DNA of 64,000 bases from Lachnospiraceae bacterium (lineage in GTDB: Bacteria; Bacillota; Clostridia; Lachnospirales; Lachnospiraceae), in the NCBI GenBank assembly GCA_021201665.1, contig JAJQEO010000038.1:62001-126000 (forward strand), in the 5' to 3' direction. Shown one piece after another: positions 17,745 to 27,057 of the stretch. The notes below the pieces were generated by a model, which made no database searches, had not been told where the DNA came from, and saw only the letters and a list, made by a program, of their open reading frames with translations. Position 1 is the stretch's first letter. Every line of letters starts with the position of its first letter. The position numbers and the translations under genes were made by a program.

Positions 17745-19460
17745 ATGAAAAGGAAAAGGATAATGAGCATTCTCCTTGCGGCAACGATGGTGGCGTCCCT
17801 GGCGACATCCTTCACCGCTTCTGCAAGCGAAGACACTGACAACGGCGACGGCAGCTATTACAACTCCGAGCTGGGCTATACCTACGGCACCACCTTCTAT
17901 TCAGATGAGCCGGTGACCTACACGATGTTCTTCAATGACAATGACGCATATCCGATCAACGACAGCTGGTTTGAAGAGGGCGGCATTTTCTATGAGATCA
18001 CGCAGGCGACAAACGTAACGCTGGATGTAACGATTGTGAACAACGCGAGCTACACAGATAAGGTAACACTGGCGATCGCGGGCGGCACCGCTCCGTATAT
18101 CATTCCGAAGATCTACAGTGAGACTTCTTATGTAACCGGCGGCGGCATTGTGGCAGTTTCTGATTATATTGAATATATGCCGAACTACTCCGGCATGATC
18201 GAGGAATATGATCTGCAGAATGAGGTCGACACCCTGCTCCAGGATGATGGCAGCTATTATCGTCTGCCGGGTCTGAAGGAGACGGCTCTTCAGGATTACT
18301 CTCTGCTGATCCGCTCCGACATCTTTGAAGCAGCCGGCTACGATGTGACAGAGCTTGAGGATGACTGGACCTGGGATGAGTTCACAGATATCCTGATTGA
18401 TGTCAAGGCTTACATGGTAGAGCAGGGCATGATCAGCGAGTCCGACTATATCTGGTCTGACCGCTGGTGCGGCGCTACGTCCGGCTACGGACAGGGCGGC
18501 TGCCTGCTGAACCTGATCGCTGCTTCCTACGGTATCTACAGTGGATGGGGAATTACTTCTAACTCCGCAGGTCTGTACTTTGACGAGGAGAACGATGAGT
18601 TCGCGCTCAGTGCTACGAGCGATCAGTACAAAGAGTATATGACCGTCGTACAGCGTCTGGTAAGCGAGGGCATCCTTGATCCGGAGACCTGGAGCCAGGA
18701 AGACGACACCGCTGACGGCAAGTTCTACCGCGGCGAGACCGCACTTATTTCCACAAACCGTTCTTCTTATACGACACAGGTTGACGGTCTGACCTCTCAG
18801 CTCGGCGAGGGCAACTTCTCCGTATATGAGATCGTAATCCCGGTCGGCAACAACAACTATCAGGCAGAGAAGACCCGCCTGGAGTGCGGCGTCTGCATTT
18901 CCTCCCTGGCACTGAGCGAGCTGGGCGAGGATGAGTTCATCAAGATGATGCGTTTCGTTGACTGGCTGTGGTACTCTGAGGCTGGACTGACCCTGACCAA
19001 GTGGGGCGTTGAGGGCGAGACCTACACTGTAGAGGACGGCGTTTACTCTCTGACAGACGGATACTACTGCGGCGGCCTTTCGATCGCGCAGACGTCTGAC
19101 GATCAGGTTGACCTTCGTATGGAGAAGGGTTTCGCATGCGGCAACTTTATGTACAGCGGCAGCCTTGAGCTTCTTACCAGCAACTTCTCTGAGGAACTGC
19201 AGGATTACTACAACCGAATGGCAGAATACAGAGAACTGAAGGATATTGACCCGGCTATTGCGATGACTGAGGACGACTCCGAGATGGCAAATCTCTGGGC
19301 GACTCCTCTGCAGGATACGATCAATACCTGGACACTGAAGTTCGCGATGGGTCAGGCGGACATCGAGGCTGACTGGGATACCTACGTAGCTGAGGTAGAG
19401 GCTCAGAATGCTTCCAGCCTTGTAAACCTGTACAATGACTATTATCAGGCTAGCAAGTAA
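17745..19460 (+). CDS. extracellular solute-binding protein, LplA type
   Basis: Captures an oligosaccharide outside the cell and hands it to the two permeases upstream. It has an N-terminal export signal (RKRIMSILLAATMVASLATS, likely cut after ASA near residue 27) and a large 571-residue binding fold rich in acidic and aromatic residues, as in the LplA/YtcQ family. Unlike most such proteins in Gram-positive cells, the signal has no lipobox cysteine. AAGGAGG precedes the ATG. The long leader with a tandem repeat, and a terminator after the gene, suggest it is expressed at a different level from the permeases. Confidence 0.93.
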   Translation: MKRKRIMSILLAATMVASLATSFTASASEDTDNGDGSYYNSELGYTYGTTFYSDEPVTYTMFFNDNDAYPINDSWFEEGGIFYEITQATNVTLDVTIVNNASYTDKVTLAIAGGTAPYIIPKIYSETSYVTGGGIVAVSDYIEYMPNYSGMIEEYDLQNEVDTLLQDDGSYYRLPGLKETALQDYSLLIRSDIFEAAGYDVTELEDDWTWDEFTDILIDVKAYMVEQGMISESDYIWSDRWCGATSGYGQGGCLLNLIAASYGIYSGWGITSNSAGLYFDEENDEFALSATSDQYKEYMTVVQRLVSEGILDPETWSQEDDTADGKFYRGETALISTNRSSYTTQVDGLTSQLGEGNFSVYEIVIPVGNNNYQAEKTRLECGVCISSLALSELGEDEFIKMMRFVDWLWYSEAGLTLTKWGVEGETYTVEDGVYSLTDGYYCGGLSIAQTSDDQVDLRMEKGFACGNFMYSGSLELLTSNFSEELQDYYNRMAEYRELKDIDPAIAMTEDDSEMANLWATPLQDTINTWTLKFAMGQADIEADWDTYVAEVEAQNASSLVNLYNDYYQASK

Positions 19461-19523
19461 TTGACGTTATAGATTGACAGAAGATTTGCAAATTTGATTC
19501 TGCGCTGCTGTGGGATCATAGGA

Positions 19524-19552
19524 GGGGATCGGCCGCAGGCCGGTCCCCTTTT
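19524..19552 (+). terminator. terminator after the binding-protein gene
   Basis: GGGGATCGGCC, loop GCA, GGCCGGTCCCC, then TTTT. It separates the importer from the esterase gene. Confidence 0.8.
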
Positions 19553-19600
19553 CAGGCACACGGCTGCGAAAGGAAATTAGCGGGAGGAAAAGAGAACGCC

Positions 19601-21886
19601 ATGGTTGCTGATAAAGACTTCAGGGTTCCAAAGCTGCTTGGACGCGGCTGCGTTTTGCAGCGCGGAGAAAAAACAAGAGTCTGGGGATGGGCACCGCCGG
19701 ATGCGTCTGTGGAGATTGTGTTGCTTGAGCAGGGAAAGGGCAGCGAAACTGGTTGGTTATGTTGTGCGCAAGATTTAAAGAACAGCGAAGCTGACAAGGG
19801 CTCTCACGAACAGGATGAGAGAAAAGCTAGGGATGTAGTGGCTCGCTGCACCGCGAAAGCGGATGCGGGTGGGATATTTTCCTCTTATTTTGAGGGACTG
19901 AAAGCGGGCGGCCCATATACTCTTGTCTTTTCATGCCGAGAGGAGTGCGTCAGAAGCGAGGATGTCTGGGTGGGCGATGTCTTTGTCTGCGCCGGACAGT
20001 CCAATATGGAGTTGCCGATGCGCCGGGTGAGAGAGAAGTACCCGGAGGAATTTATAAATGGAGGCAGTGATCACGTACACGTGTACAAAGTAAAGGAGGC
20101 ATATGACTTTAAGCAGGAAGCTTCAGAGCATGAAAATGCCTGCTGGAATCCTGATTTCGCAGAGACACCCGCTTTTTCTTATTTTCTCGGAAAGGAGCTT
20201 TCACAGGCAGAGAGAGTTCCCATCGGGATTTTGAATCTGAGCCTTGGCGGCACGCCGATCCAGGCCTGGATGAGCGCGGACGCTCTCAGAGACTGGCCGG
20301 ACTACCTGAAGGAGAAAGCAGCGCTGTCGGATGATGCCTGGTGCCATGCTTTGACAGAACGAAATGAGGCAGAGGAGGCCGCATGGCAGAAAGCGCTATA
20401 TGAAAAGGAAAGGATCGTCTGGCCTCATCATGAAGCTATTGGAGAGCAAACTGAGGTAAAGAAAACTAAAGAAAGGGAAACTGAAGAAAAGGAAAGCGTA
20501 AAGGAAGGAACGACAGAGAGGGAAATTACGGATAAGAAGGCTGCGGAAGTAAAGGGTGCGGAAATAAAAAACACAGAAAAAAATACTCCTGATACGCAGG
20601 CGGTCATAGGTATCAATGAAAAAAGCTGGCACCCGATCCTGCTCCCCGGATTCCTTTCAGATGGCGGTCTGACAGATTTCTGCGGAAGTGTGTTGCTGCG
20701 GAAAAAATTCTCAGTGCCTGATGAACTGGCCGGCAGAAAGGCTTTGCTGCGGCTGGGAACTCTGGCGGACGCGGATCGGGCATATGTGAACGGCGTTTTC
20801 GTAGGCGAGACGGGATACCGCTACCCGCCCAGACGATATACAGTGCCTGAGGGAGTACTGCAGGCCGGAGAAAATGAGCTTTTGATCCATCTGGTATGCC
20901 GAAATGGCGATGGACGCATGACAAAAGGAAAGACGGTGGAGCTGGCCTGGGAGGATGTTTGTGACGATGCATGGATTCCGGATACCACATTGAACGCCCC
21001 CATCTCTCTGGAAGGAGAATGGGAGTATCTGGTGCTGGCCGAAACGGATGATCCGGCGCCGGAGCAGATTTTTCTGAACAGGGGGGCGACCGGCCTGTTC
21101 AACGCGATGGTGGCTCCAGCTCTGGCATATACCGTTAAAGGCGTTGTCTGGTATCAGGGCGAATCGAATGATGGAAAGCCGGAAGAGTACGAAAAGCTTC
21201 TGCCGGACATGATTTCCGACTGGCGAAAGCGGTGGGGGCAGGAACATCTGCCATTTGTGATTGTACAGCTGCCAAACTGCGACATTGATATTGCAAAAGA
21301 GACCACGGATGGGCGGCTGCCCTGGCCGATGATCCGTGAGGCGCAGCGCCGTGCCGGTGAGCTTCCGGCTGTGGCTGTGACTGTAAATCTTGACATCGGA
21401 GAGGACAATGATCTCCATCCTCTGAATAAAAAGGAGGCTGCGCGGCGGGCGGCGCTGGCACTGCGGAAGATGGTGTACCAGGAGGATGTAGTGTGCTCCG
21501 GACCAAAGCTGTGCGGATGGGAAACACATGCAGACGGACTGGTTGTGTACTTTGACCGAATAGTAAGTGTGCCCGGTAAAGGGGAAATTCCGGATGGTCT
21601 GTTTGAACTTTTCTGCGAGGATACCGGCTGGATTCCGGCAAGAGCGAGTGTCTGCCAAAATGAGGTCTGGCTCCAATTGATTCCTGCAGTGAGTGATAGC
21701 TGCTCTGCAGAAAAATCCGCCGGGGGCAGGGACGGATCAGGCGGGAATAAAATGTCCGATTCTGCTGTTGATGCCGCATCTGTGCGTGCGATCCGTTACG
21801 CGTGGAGCAACGCGCCGGGCGAAACGCTGCTCTATGGAGAGGAGGGACTGTGCGTGTCCCCGTTTGTAGAGAGCCATGCCAATTGA
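19601..21886 (+). CDS. sialate O-acetylesterase family protein (SASA domain)
   Basis: Carbohydrate acetylesterase, probably removing acetyl groups from imported xylo-oligosaccharides. The catalytic serine is Ser134 in AGQSNMEL; the second block is VWYQGESN, and the Asp-His pair is Asp604/His606 in DLHPL. A beta-sandwich domain (about 345-480) is inserted between the halves, as is usual. There is no signal peptide, so it is cytoplasmic. Residues about 280-335 are an unusual Lys/Glu/Thr-rich insert. GGGAGG precedes the ATG. The last five codons and the stop lie inside a dispersed palindrome, so the repeat defines the C-terminus. The substrate is inferred from the adjacent GH115 gene. Confidence 0.9.
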   Translation: MVADKDFRVPKLLGRGCVLQRGEKTRVWGWAPPDASVEIVLLEQGKGSETGWLCCAQDLKNSEADKGSHEQDERKARDVVARCTAKADAGGIFSSYFEGLKAGGPYTLVFSCREECVRSEDVWVGDVFVCAGQSNMELPMRRVREKYPEEFINGGSDHVHVYKVKEAYDFKQEASEHENACWNPDFAETPAFSYFLGKELSQAERVPIGILNLSLGGTPIQAWMSADALRDWPDYLKEKAALSDDAWCHALTERNEAEEAAWQKALYEKERIVWPHHEAIGEQTEVKKTKERETEEKESVKEGTTEREITDKKAAEVKGAEIKNTEKNTPDTQAVIGINEKSWHPILLPGFLSDGGLTDFCGSVLLRKKFSVPDELAGRKALLRLGTLADADRAYVNGVFVGETGYRYPPRRYTVPEGVLQAGENELLIHLVCRNGDGRMTKGKTVELAWEDVCDDAWIPDTTLNAPISLEGEWEYLVLAETDDPAPEQIFLNRGATGLFNAMVAPALAYTVKGVVWYQGESNDGKPEEYEKLLPDMISDWRKRWGQEHLPFVIVQLPNCDIDIAKETTDGRLPWPMIREAQRRAGELPAVAVTVNLDIGEDNDLHPLNKKEAARRAALALRKMVYQEDVVCSGPKLCGWETHADGLVVYFDRIVSVPGKGEIPDGLFELFCEDTGWIPARASVCQNEVWLQLIPAVSDSCSAEKSAGGRDGSGGNKMSDSAVDAASVRAIRYAWSNAPGETLLYGEEGLCVSPFVESHAN

Positions 21887-21924
21887 AATCACGCTTACGC
21901 GTGATGGGCATGGCCTTCGTCCAT
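21870..21924 (+). repeat. CATGCC palindrome, copy 1, overlapping the esterase stop codon
   Basis: CATGCC, a spacer, TCACGC, TTAC, GCGTGA and GGGCATG form a nested hairpin. The esterase stop codon (21884-21886) lies within its left arm. A half copy follows at 21954 and another full copy lies at 27311. Between the first two is a further hairpin, TACTCGCTGCGCGAGTA. Confidence 0.8.
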
Positions 21925-21953
21925 ACTCGCTGCGCGAGTACGGACATATTCTG

Positions 21954-21979
21954 GAGAGCCATGCCAATTGAAATCACGC
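21954..21979 (+). repeat. CATGCC palindrome, left-half copy 2
   Basis: GAGAGCCATGCCAATTGAAA followed by TCACGC repeats the left half of copy 1 exactly but lacks the right arm. Confidence 0.75.
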
Positions 21980-22080
21980 CCCACACAATCTATACAGAGC
22001 GAAGATGGGAGCAATAAATGAGTACTTGACAGCAACAATCTGGAAGAAATCAGCTCACTTGTTTTTTATAATACTTGTCA

Positions 22081-22115
22081 ACGACAGGGTTCTGCGAAGC
22101 AGGTTCCTGGAGTAT
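22081..22115 (+). repeat. 35-base dispersed repeat, copy 2 (GH115 leader)
   Basis: Identical over 35 bases to 2368-2402 before pyk. Here it lies about 70 bases before the GH115 start codon. The flanking bases differ, so this is a discrete repeat and not a larger duplication. Confidence 0.85.
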
Positions 22116-22183
22116 GGCTTGCGCAAGTACAGACAAATACCGGGCAGTGAGATGATTGAACAGAAAGGGGACGCACGAAATTA

Positions 22184-25100
22184 ATGGCAAGACTGAGACT
22201 GAATGATTACATCAACGTGATTCTGGATCCGGCGGCCGCGCAGGGAATCCGCAAAATTGGGGCGAAGGTCGCGACGGATGTAGAGGCGACGACGGGGACG
22301 AAAAGCCAGGTGATTTTGCCTCAGATGGTTCCCAGACTGCCGCAGGCGATTATTGTCGCGGAGCTGGGACACGACGCTCTGGCAGAAAGACTGATGGAGA
22401 GGCTGCCGGAGCTTGAAAAGCTGCGGGGGAGATGGGAGAGCTATGGCTTTTTCCTGACCGAACAGCCTTTGCCGGGAGTGGAAGAGGGTCTCGTGATTGT
22501 GGGCAGCGACCGGATCGGCACGATCTATGGCATGTTCCATTTGTCAGAGCTTTTGGGGGTGACTGCCTGGGGATTCTGGGGAGACACCGCGCCGCCGGCA
22601 GCCAGAAGCGTGATCCTGACAGATACGGATCTGAACGAGGCTGCCGAAGCAGAAAAGACCGCACAAAAGACGAGTTCCCCCAAAGGGCAGAGCCTGGCGG
22701 ATGTGACAGACTGTGCGGACCAAAAGGGCGTGCGTGATACGGCATGGAGTTCCTCTCCCTTTGAACACATTTACCCGAGAGACGTGTATTCCTGGGAAGA
22801 AAAACGTCAGCGATCGATTCTGCCGACAGAGACGATCCGGGTGAAAAATGGGATTTCAAGGGAGCCGTCAGTCCGCTACCGGGGATTTTTTATCAATGAT
22901 GAATGGCCCTGCTTTGGAAACTGGACATTTTCCCATTACCAGGGGTTTACGGCAGAGATGTACGACAAGATTTTTGAGTATCTGCTCCGCATGAAGGGAA
23001 ATTACCTGTGGCCCGCGATGTGGTCGTCCTCCTTTTTGCTGGATGGTCCGGGACTGGCCTCGATGGAGCTGGCGACGGAGTATGGCATCTACATCGGAAT
23101 GTCGCACCACGAGCCCTGTATGCGCTCAGGCGCTGAGTTTTCTATATTTAAAGGGGAGCATTCTCCTTACGGAAACGACTGGAGCTATGTGACTAACAAG
23201 GAAGGGTTGCTGAAATTCTGGGAGGATGGCCTGGCGCGTGTGCGCGGACAGAATGTTTTTCCCACCATTGGTATGCGCGGGGAAAATGACAGCAAGATGC
23301 TGGGTGATGATTCCACGATTGAGGAGAATGTCCGCCTGCTGAAGGAAATTATCACGGAGCAGAGAAAACTGATCGCGAAGCATATCAATCCTGACCTGAA
23401 AAAGGTGCCGCAGCTTTTAGCGATTTACAAAGAGGTCGAGGATTACTTTTTTGGAAACGAAGAAGCGTCTGGACTGAGCGATTTTGAAGAGCTGGATGAT
23501 GTGACGCTGATGTTCTGTGAGGACAACTTCAACAACATGCGTGCCCTTCCGCAGGAGATGGCAGATCGCGAAAAACAGCGCAGGGAGGATGCTTCTGCTG
23601 CAGATGCCGGGAAAAATCAAGATCCGCAGACGGCGCATTCAGGAGAAAGCCTTATGCAGGATCCTCCCTGCACATCAGAGAACAATGGCGCACTGCCCGC
23701 GCACCCGGGCGGTTACGGCATGTACTATCATGTTGACTATCATGGCTCGCCGATTTCCTACGAATGGGTGAATTCCACGCCGGTCACAAAGATCTGGGAG
23801 CAGATGACCGAGGCCTGGGAGTATGGCATTCGCGAGGTGTGGATTCTTAATGTCGGCGACGTCAAGTTCAACGAGTACCCACTGGGATATTTTCTTTCGC
23901 TGGCATATGATTTTGACACCTACGGACTGGGCGGCCAGGAAAATACGCTTGCCTATACAAAGGAGTGGATCCGCTCTTTATTTGGAAAACATGTTGACGA
24001 AGAGACGGTTTCTGAGATAACATGGGTGCTGAAGGAATCGGTCGCTTTGCACAGTCTGCGCAGGGCAGAGGCACTGAACGATACTATTTACCATCCGGCG
24101 CATTATGGAGAGGCTGCCGGGATGCTGCTTCGCGTCGAGAAGCTGGAAAAGAAAAATGAGGAGCTGTATCTTTCGCTGCGGGACTCTCCCTGCGCGGACG
24201 GCTACTACAGTATGATTTATTTTCCGGCAGCGGGGATTGCGAATCTGCTGAAAATGCACCTCTGCTCAGGGCTGAACCATCTTTACAGCGCACAGGGGAA
24301 AGCAGTGGCAAATCAATATGGGGAAATGCTGGAGGCGTGTATTCTTCGTGACAGGGCACTCGCAAAGGAGCTGGCGGCATTTGGCGGCGGAAAGTGGAGC
24401 GGCATGGAGCGCGAGGAGCATATTGGCTTTGTGAACTGGAATGATGAGGATTTCCGCTATCCCGTCAGACACCTGGTAACGCTCCCGGATCATCCGAGGC
24501 TGGTGGTCTCCCGCGCGGACCGCACGAAGACCTTTACCAACCAGTATTTTCCGGTGCCGCTTACGATCCGGGATTTTGAAAATGCCGGGACCGACCAGGT
24601 GACGCTGCAGGTGGCGAACGGCGGCTGCGGGACGGTGGACTGGCAGATTGACGGAGAGAGCGAATACTTTGAGATCACTCCATCCTCCGGCAGTACGGCA
24701 TTGCAGACGGAGGTGACGGTACGTGTGATCAGAGAGCGCATTCCGGCGCATGAGACGGTTGAGCTTCGCTGCCGCGTCAGAGCCGGAAGAGAAAGTGTGC
24801 CGCTGTTAATCACGGCACGCAATCCGGATCTACGCGGGATCCCGGATGGAGCCATCCTCGTCCAGGAGGGTGTCTGCGTCTGGGACGCGGCGGATTTTGC
24901 GGCAAGTACCCCAGGCAGGAACATGCATTCGGATGCAGTCGGATGTTGCGGAACGGATGTTTCATACAGATCATCAGCAAAAACTAGTGCGGCAGAAGAA
25001 AAGTGCGTTGCGGAAGGAACATGCACGATGGAAGACGCATGCATAGAGAAGACCAGGTGCGAATCATCGGATGTAGAAAAGACAGCGTCCGGGGATGCAC

Positions 25101-25600
25101 TTACACCTGCATTTCGGATGCTGCGGGAGTATGGCAAATATGGCTCCGGGATGAAAGTCTTCCCTGCAACGGCCTCCTTTGATGAATCCGACTGGAAGCA
25201 AGACCGGGCGCCGGGGCTGTCATACGAAATATGGACGCCGGAGGAAGGCATGTACCGTCTGACGCTGCACACCTCGCCTGCCAACCCGCTTGTCTATGGA
25301 GGGACGCTTCGATACGGCATTTCCGTGAATGGAGAAGCAATCCGGACGCTGTATGTCACATCGGATGGCTATCGCGGAGGCGATCCGGGGTGTGCCGCCT
25401 GGTGTGAAGCGGTGCTGAATCAGGAGCATGTGGCAGAAATTCAGGTGAGTCTGAGTAAAGGCTTAAACCGAATCACAGTTTACGCGGGAGACGCCGGGAT
25501 CGTCCTGGAGCGGCTGACCTTGGAACGGGAAGGCGTCAGCATTCTGCCGTCCTACCTGGGAGCGCCTAAAAGCTACCGGGTACGGCAGATGGAAGAGTAA
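22184..25600 (+). CDS. GH115 family alpha-glucuronidase, cytoplasmic
   Basis: Removes glucuronic or 4-O-methylglucuronic acid branches from xylan fragments. The central barrel contains the family landmarks RYRGFFINDEWPCFGNW, LWPAMW, MSHHEPCMR and GMRGENDSKM. A C-terminal beta-sandwich region follows (from about 760). The 1138-residue chain lacks a signal peptide, so its substrates must be imported. Three low-complexity inserts interrupt it: about residues 150-185, 465-510 and 910-970. The last is unusually cysteine-rich. It follows the esterase after 297 bases of repeats and precedes a dehydrogenase by 51 bases. The ribosome binding site (AAAGGGG) is rather far from the ATG. Confidence 0.92.
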   Translation: MARLRLNDYINVILDPAAAQGIRKIGAKVATDVEATTGTKSQVILPQMVPRLPQAIIVAELGHDALAERLMERLPELEKLRGRWESYGFFLTEQPLPGVEEGLVIVGSDRIGTIYGMFHLSELLGVTAWGFWGDTAPPAARSVILTDTDLNEAAEAEKTAQKTSSPKGQSLADVTDCADQKGVRDTAWSSSPFEHIYPRDVYSWEEKRQRSILPTETIRVKNGISREPSVRYRGFFINDEWPCFGNWTFSHYQGFTAEMYDKIFEYLLRMKGNYLWPAMWSSSFLLDGPGLASMELATEYGIYIGMSHHEPCMRSGAEFSIFKGEHSPYGNDWSYVTNKEGLLKFWEDGLARVRGQNVFPTIGMRGENDSKMLGDDSTIEENVRLLKEIITEQRKLIAKHINPDLKKVPQLLAIYKEVEDYFFGNEEASGLSDFEELDDVTLMFCEDNFNNMRALPQEMADREKQRREDASAADAGKNQDPQTAHSGESLMQDPPCTSENNGALPAHPGGYGMYYHVDYHGSPISYEWVNSTPVTKIWEQMTEAWEYGIREVWILNVGDVKFNEYPLGYFLSLAYDFDTYGLGGQENTLAYTKEWIRSLFGKHVDEETVSEITWVLKESVALHSLRRAEALNDTIYHPAHYGEAAGMLLRVEKLEKKNEELYLSLRDSPCADGYYSMIYFPAAGIANLLKMHLCSGLNHLYSAQGKAVANQYGEMLEACILRDRALAKELAAFGGGKWSGMEREEHIGFVNWNDEDFRYPVRHLVTLPDHPRLVVSRADRTKTFTNQYFPVPLTIRDFENAGTDQVTLQVANGGCGTVDWQIDGESEYFEITPSSGSTALQTEVTVRVIRERIPAHETVELRCRVRAGRESVPLLITARNPDLRGIPDGAILVQEGVCVWDAADFAASTPGRNMHSDAVGCCGTDVSYRSSAKTSAAEEKCVAEGTCTMEDACIEKTRCESSDVEKTASGDALTPAFRMLREYGKYGSGMKVFPATASFDESDWKQDRAPGLSYEIWTPEEGMYRLTLHTSPANPLVYGGTLRYGISVNGEAIRTLYVTSDGYRGGDPGCAAWCEAVLNQEHVAEIQVSLSKGLNRITVYAGDAGIVLERLTLEREGVSILPSYLGAPKSYRVRQMEE
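24925..25095 (+). repeat. Cys-rich low-complexity insert in the GH115 gene
   Basis: This stretch encodes GCCGTD, EKCVAEGTC, EDACIEK and TRCESSD-type segments, with six cysteines in about 55 residues. It interrupts the C-terminal part of a glycosidase in which cysteine is otherwise uncommon. Reading frame is maintained on both sides. Confidence 0.7.
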
Positions 25601-25605
25601 ATAAG

Positions 25606-25632
25606 GTCCTGCATCAAAACCCGATGCAGGAC
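25606..25632 (+). terminator. hairpin between GH115 and dehydrogenase genes
   Basis: GTCCTGCATC, loop AAAACCC, GATGCAGGAC: a perfect 10-base stem without a following T run. It may attenuate transcription or stabilise the mRNA between the two genes. Confidence 0.55.
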
Positions 25633-25651
25633 AGATAAAGGAGGAATTTTT

Positions 25652-26698
25652 ATGAACGGAACAATGAAAACTGCGGTGATGACAGACCTGCGCAAGGTCG
25701 AGATTCAGAGAAGGCCGATCCCGGTGCCGATGGAGGACGAGGTCCTGGTAAAGGTCGAGTACGTGGGGATCTGCGGTTCCGACCTGCATTATTATGAGGC
25801 CGGGAGAATCGGTGATTTTATCGTAGAGACACCCTTTGTGCTTGGCCATGAGGCCGGAGGCACGGTCGTGGAGGTCGGCGAGAATGTGAAGAACCTGAAG
25901 GTCGGGGACCGGGTGGCTCTGGAGCCGGGCAAAACCTGCGGACACTGCGAGTTTTGCAAGCAGGGCAAATACAATCTGTGCAAGGACGTCATCTTCTTCG
26001 CGACACCGCCTGTGGACGGCGTGTTCCAGGAGTACGTAGCTCACGAGGCCGGGCTGTGCTTTAAGCTTCCGGATAATGTGAGTACGATGGAGGGCGCACT
26101 GATCGAGCCGCTGGCCGTGGGTATGCATGCGGCGTGCCAGGGCGACGCGCATCTTGGTCAGACCTGCGTTGTGACCGGCGCAGGGTGCATCGGCCTGGTG
26201 TCGTTGCTTTCTCTGAAGGCCAGGGGCGTTTCGAAGGTGATCGTTGTGGACGTGATGGACAAACGTCTGGAAAAAGCGAAGGAGCTTGGTGCGGACGAGG
26301 TGATCAATGGCGCGAAGGAAGACACGGTCGCGCGAATTATGGAAATTACCGGAGGCGCGGGCTTTGATCTGGGCATTGAGACGGCCGGCTCTCAGATCAC
26401 GGCGCAGCAGCAGATCAAAGCCGCCAAAAAGGGCGCGACAATCGTGTTTGTAGGCTACAGCCCGTCCGGCGATATGACACTTCCGATCGGCACGGCCCTT
26501 GATAAGGAGCTGACCTTCAAGACGGTCTTCCGTTACCGGAACATCTATCCGATGGCGATTGACGCAGTATCGACCGGCAAGATCCATATCAAGGACATCG
26601 TGACCAATTATTTTGAGCTGGACGATATTCAGAACGCGCTGGATTCCTGCGTGGACAACAAGGCGGAAATCGTAAAAGGCGTGATAAAGGTGTGCTGA
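25652..26698 (+). CDS. zinc-dependent polyol dehydrogenase (sorbitol/xylitol dehydrogenase family)
   Basis: NAD-linked medium-chain dehydrogenase that interconverts polyols and ketoses. Catalytic zinc ligands are Cys41 in GICGSD and His66-Glu67 in GHEAGG. A structural zinc site is formed by CGHCEFCKQGKYNLC. The Rossmann motif is GAGCIG, and an Asp follows the second strand (VVDVMD), which favours NAD. The closest types are sorbitol, L-iditol and xylitol dehydrogenases. A clear AAGGAGGA site precedes the ATG. Its place directly after the GH115 gene suggests a role with pentose or uronate breakdown products, which is inference. Confidence 0.93.
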   Translation: MNGTMKTAVMTDLRKVEIQRRPIPVPMEDEVLVKVEYVGICGSDLHYYEAGRIGDFIVETPFVLGHEAGGTVVEVGENVKNLKVGDRVALEPGKTCGHCEFCKQGKYNLCKDVIFFATPPVDGVFQEYVAHEAGLCFKLPDNVSTMEGALIEPLAVGMHAACQGDAHLGQTCVVTGAGCIGLVSLLSLKARGVSKVIVVDVMDKRLEKAKELGADEVINGAKEDTVARIMEITGGAGFDLGIETAGSQITAQQQIKAAKKGATIVFVGYSPSGDMTLPIGTALDKELTFKTVFRYRNIYPMAIDAVSTGKIHIKDIVTNYFELDDIQNALDSCVDNKAEIVKGVIKVC

Positions 26699-26946
26699 GT
26701 GTGCAATCCTTATGATGTATTACGGTAAGAGCGTGAAGGCAGATGACGGTCTGCGCCCTCTGACCGTAAAAAAGATACGAACAATTTTTCCACACCCGGG
26801 AGACTGGTATTTTGCTGGTTTTTCCCGGGTTTTCCACATTATCCACAGACTTATTCACATTTTTTCAGGGGAAAACTCCCCTGTTTTTGGTGGACAACTG
26901 ATTTACATAATATAATTTGCAAGAGGTTTGCGGCGCTTGCGGCAGT

Positions 26947-26983
26947 GAACTTCGCAAGTTAATGGGCAGCTGGTTTTGCTGCG
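26947..26983 (+). repeat. TTCGCAAGTT direct repeat, copy 1
   Basis: GAACTTCGCAAGTTAATGGG followed by CAGCTGG and TTTTGCTGCG. Repeated 73 bases later at 27020; a related start occurs before pyk near 2354. Confidence 0.8.
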
Positions 26984-27019
26984 AGTAACTTATCGGAAGG
27001 AAAACGTGCCTGAAACAGC

Positions 27020-27057
27020 GAACTTCGCAAGTTAATGGGCAGCTGGCTTTTGCTGCG
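27020..27057 (+). repeat. TTCGCAAGTT direct repeat, copy 2
   Basis: Same block as 26947-26983 with one inserted base. It lies between the two groups of DnaA boxes. Confidence 0.8.

Noticed and set aside
25463-26587. Open frame of 374 codons on the minus strand
   Set aside because: It lies opposite the well-recognised polyol dehydrogenase and has no family features.
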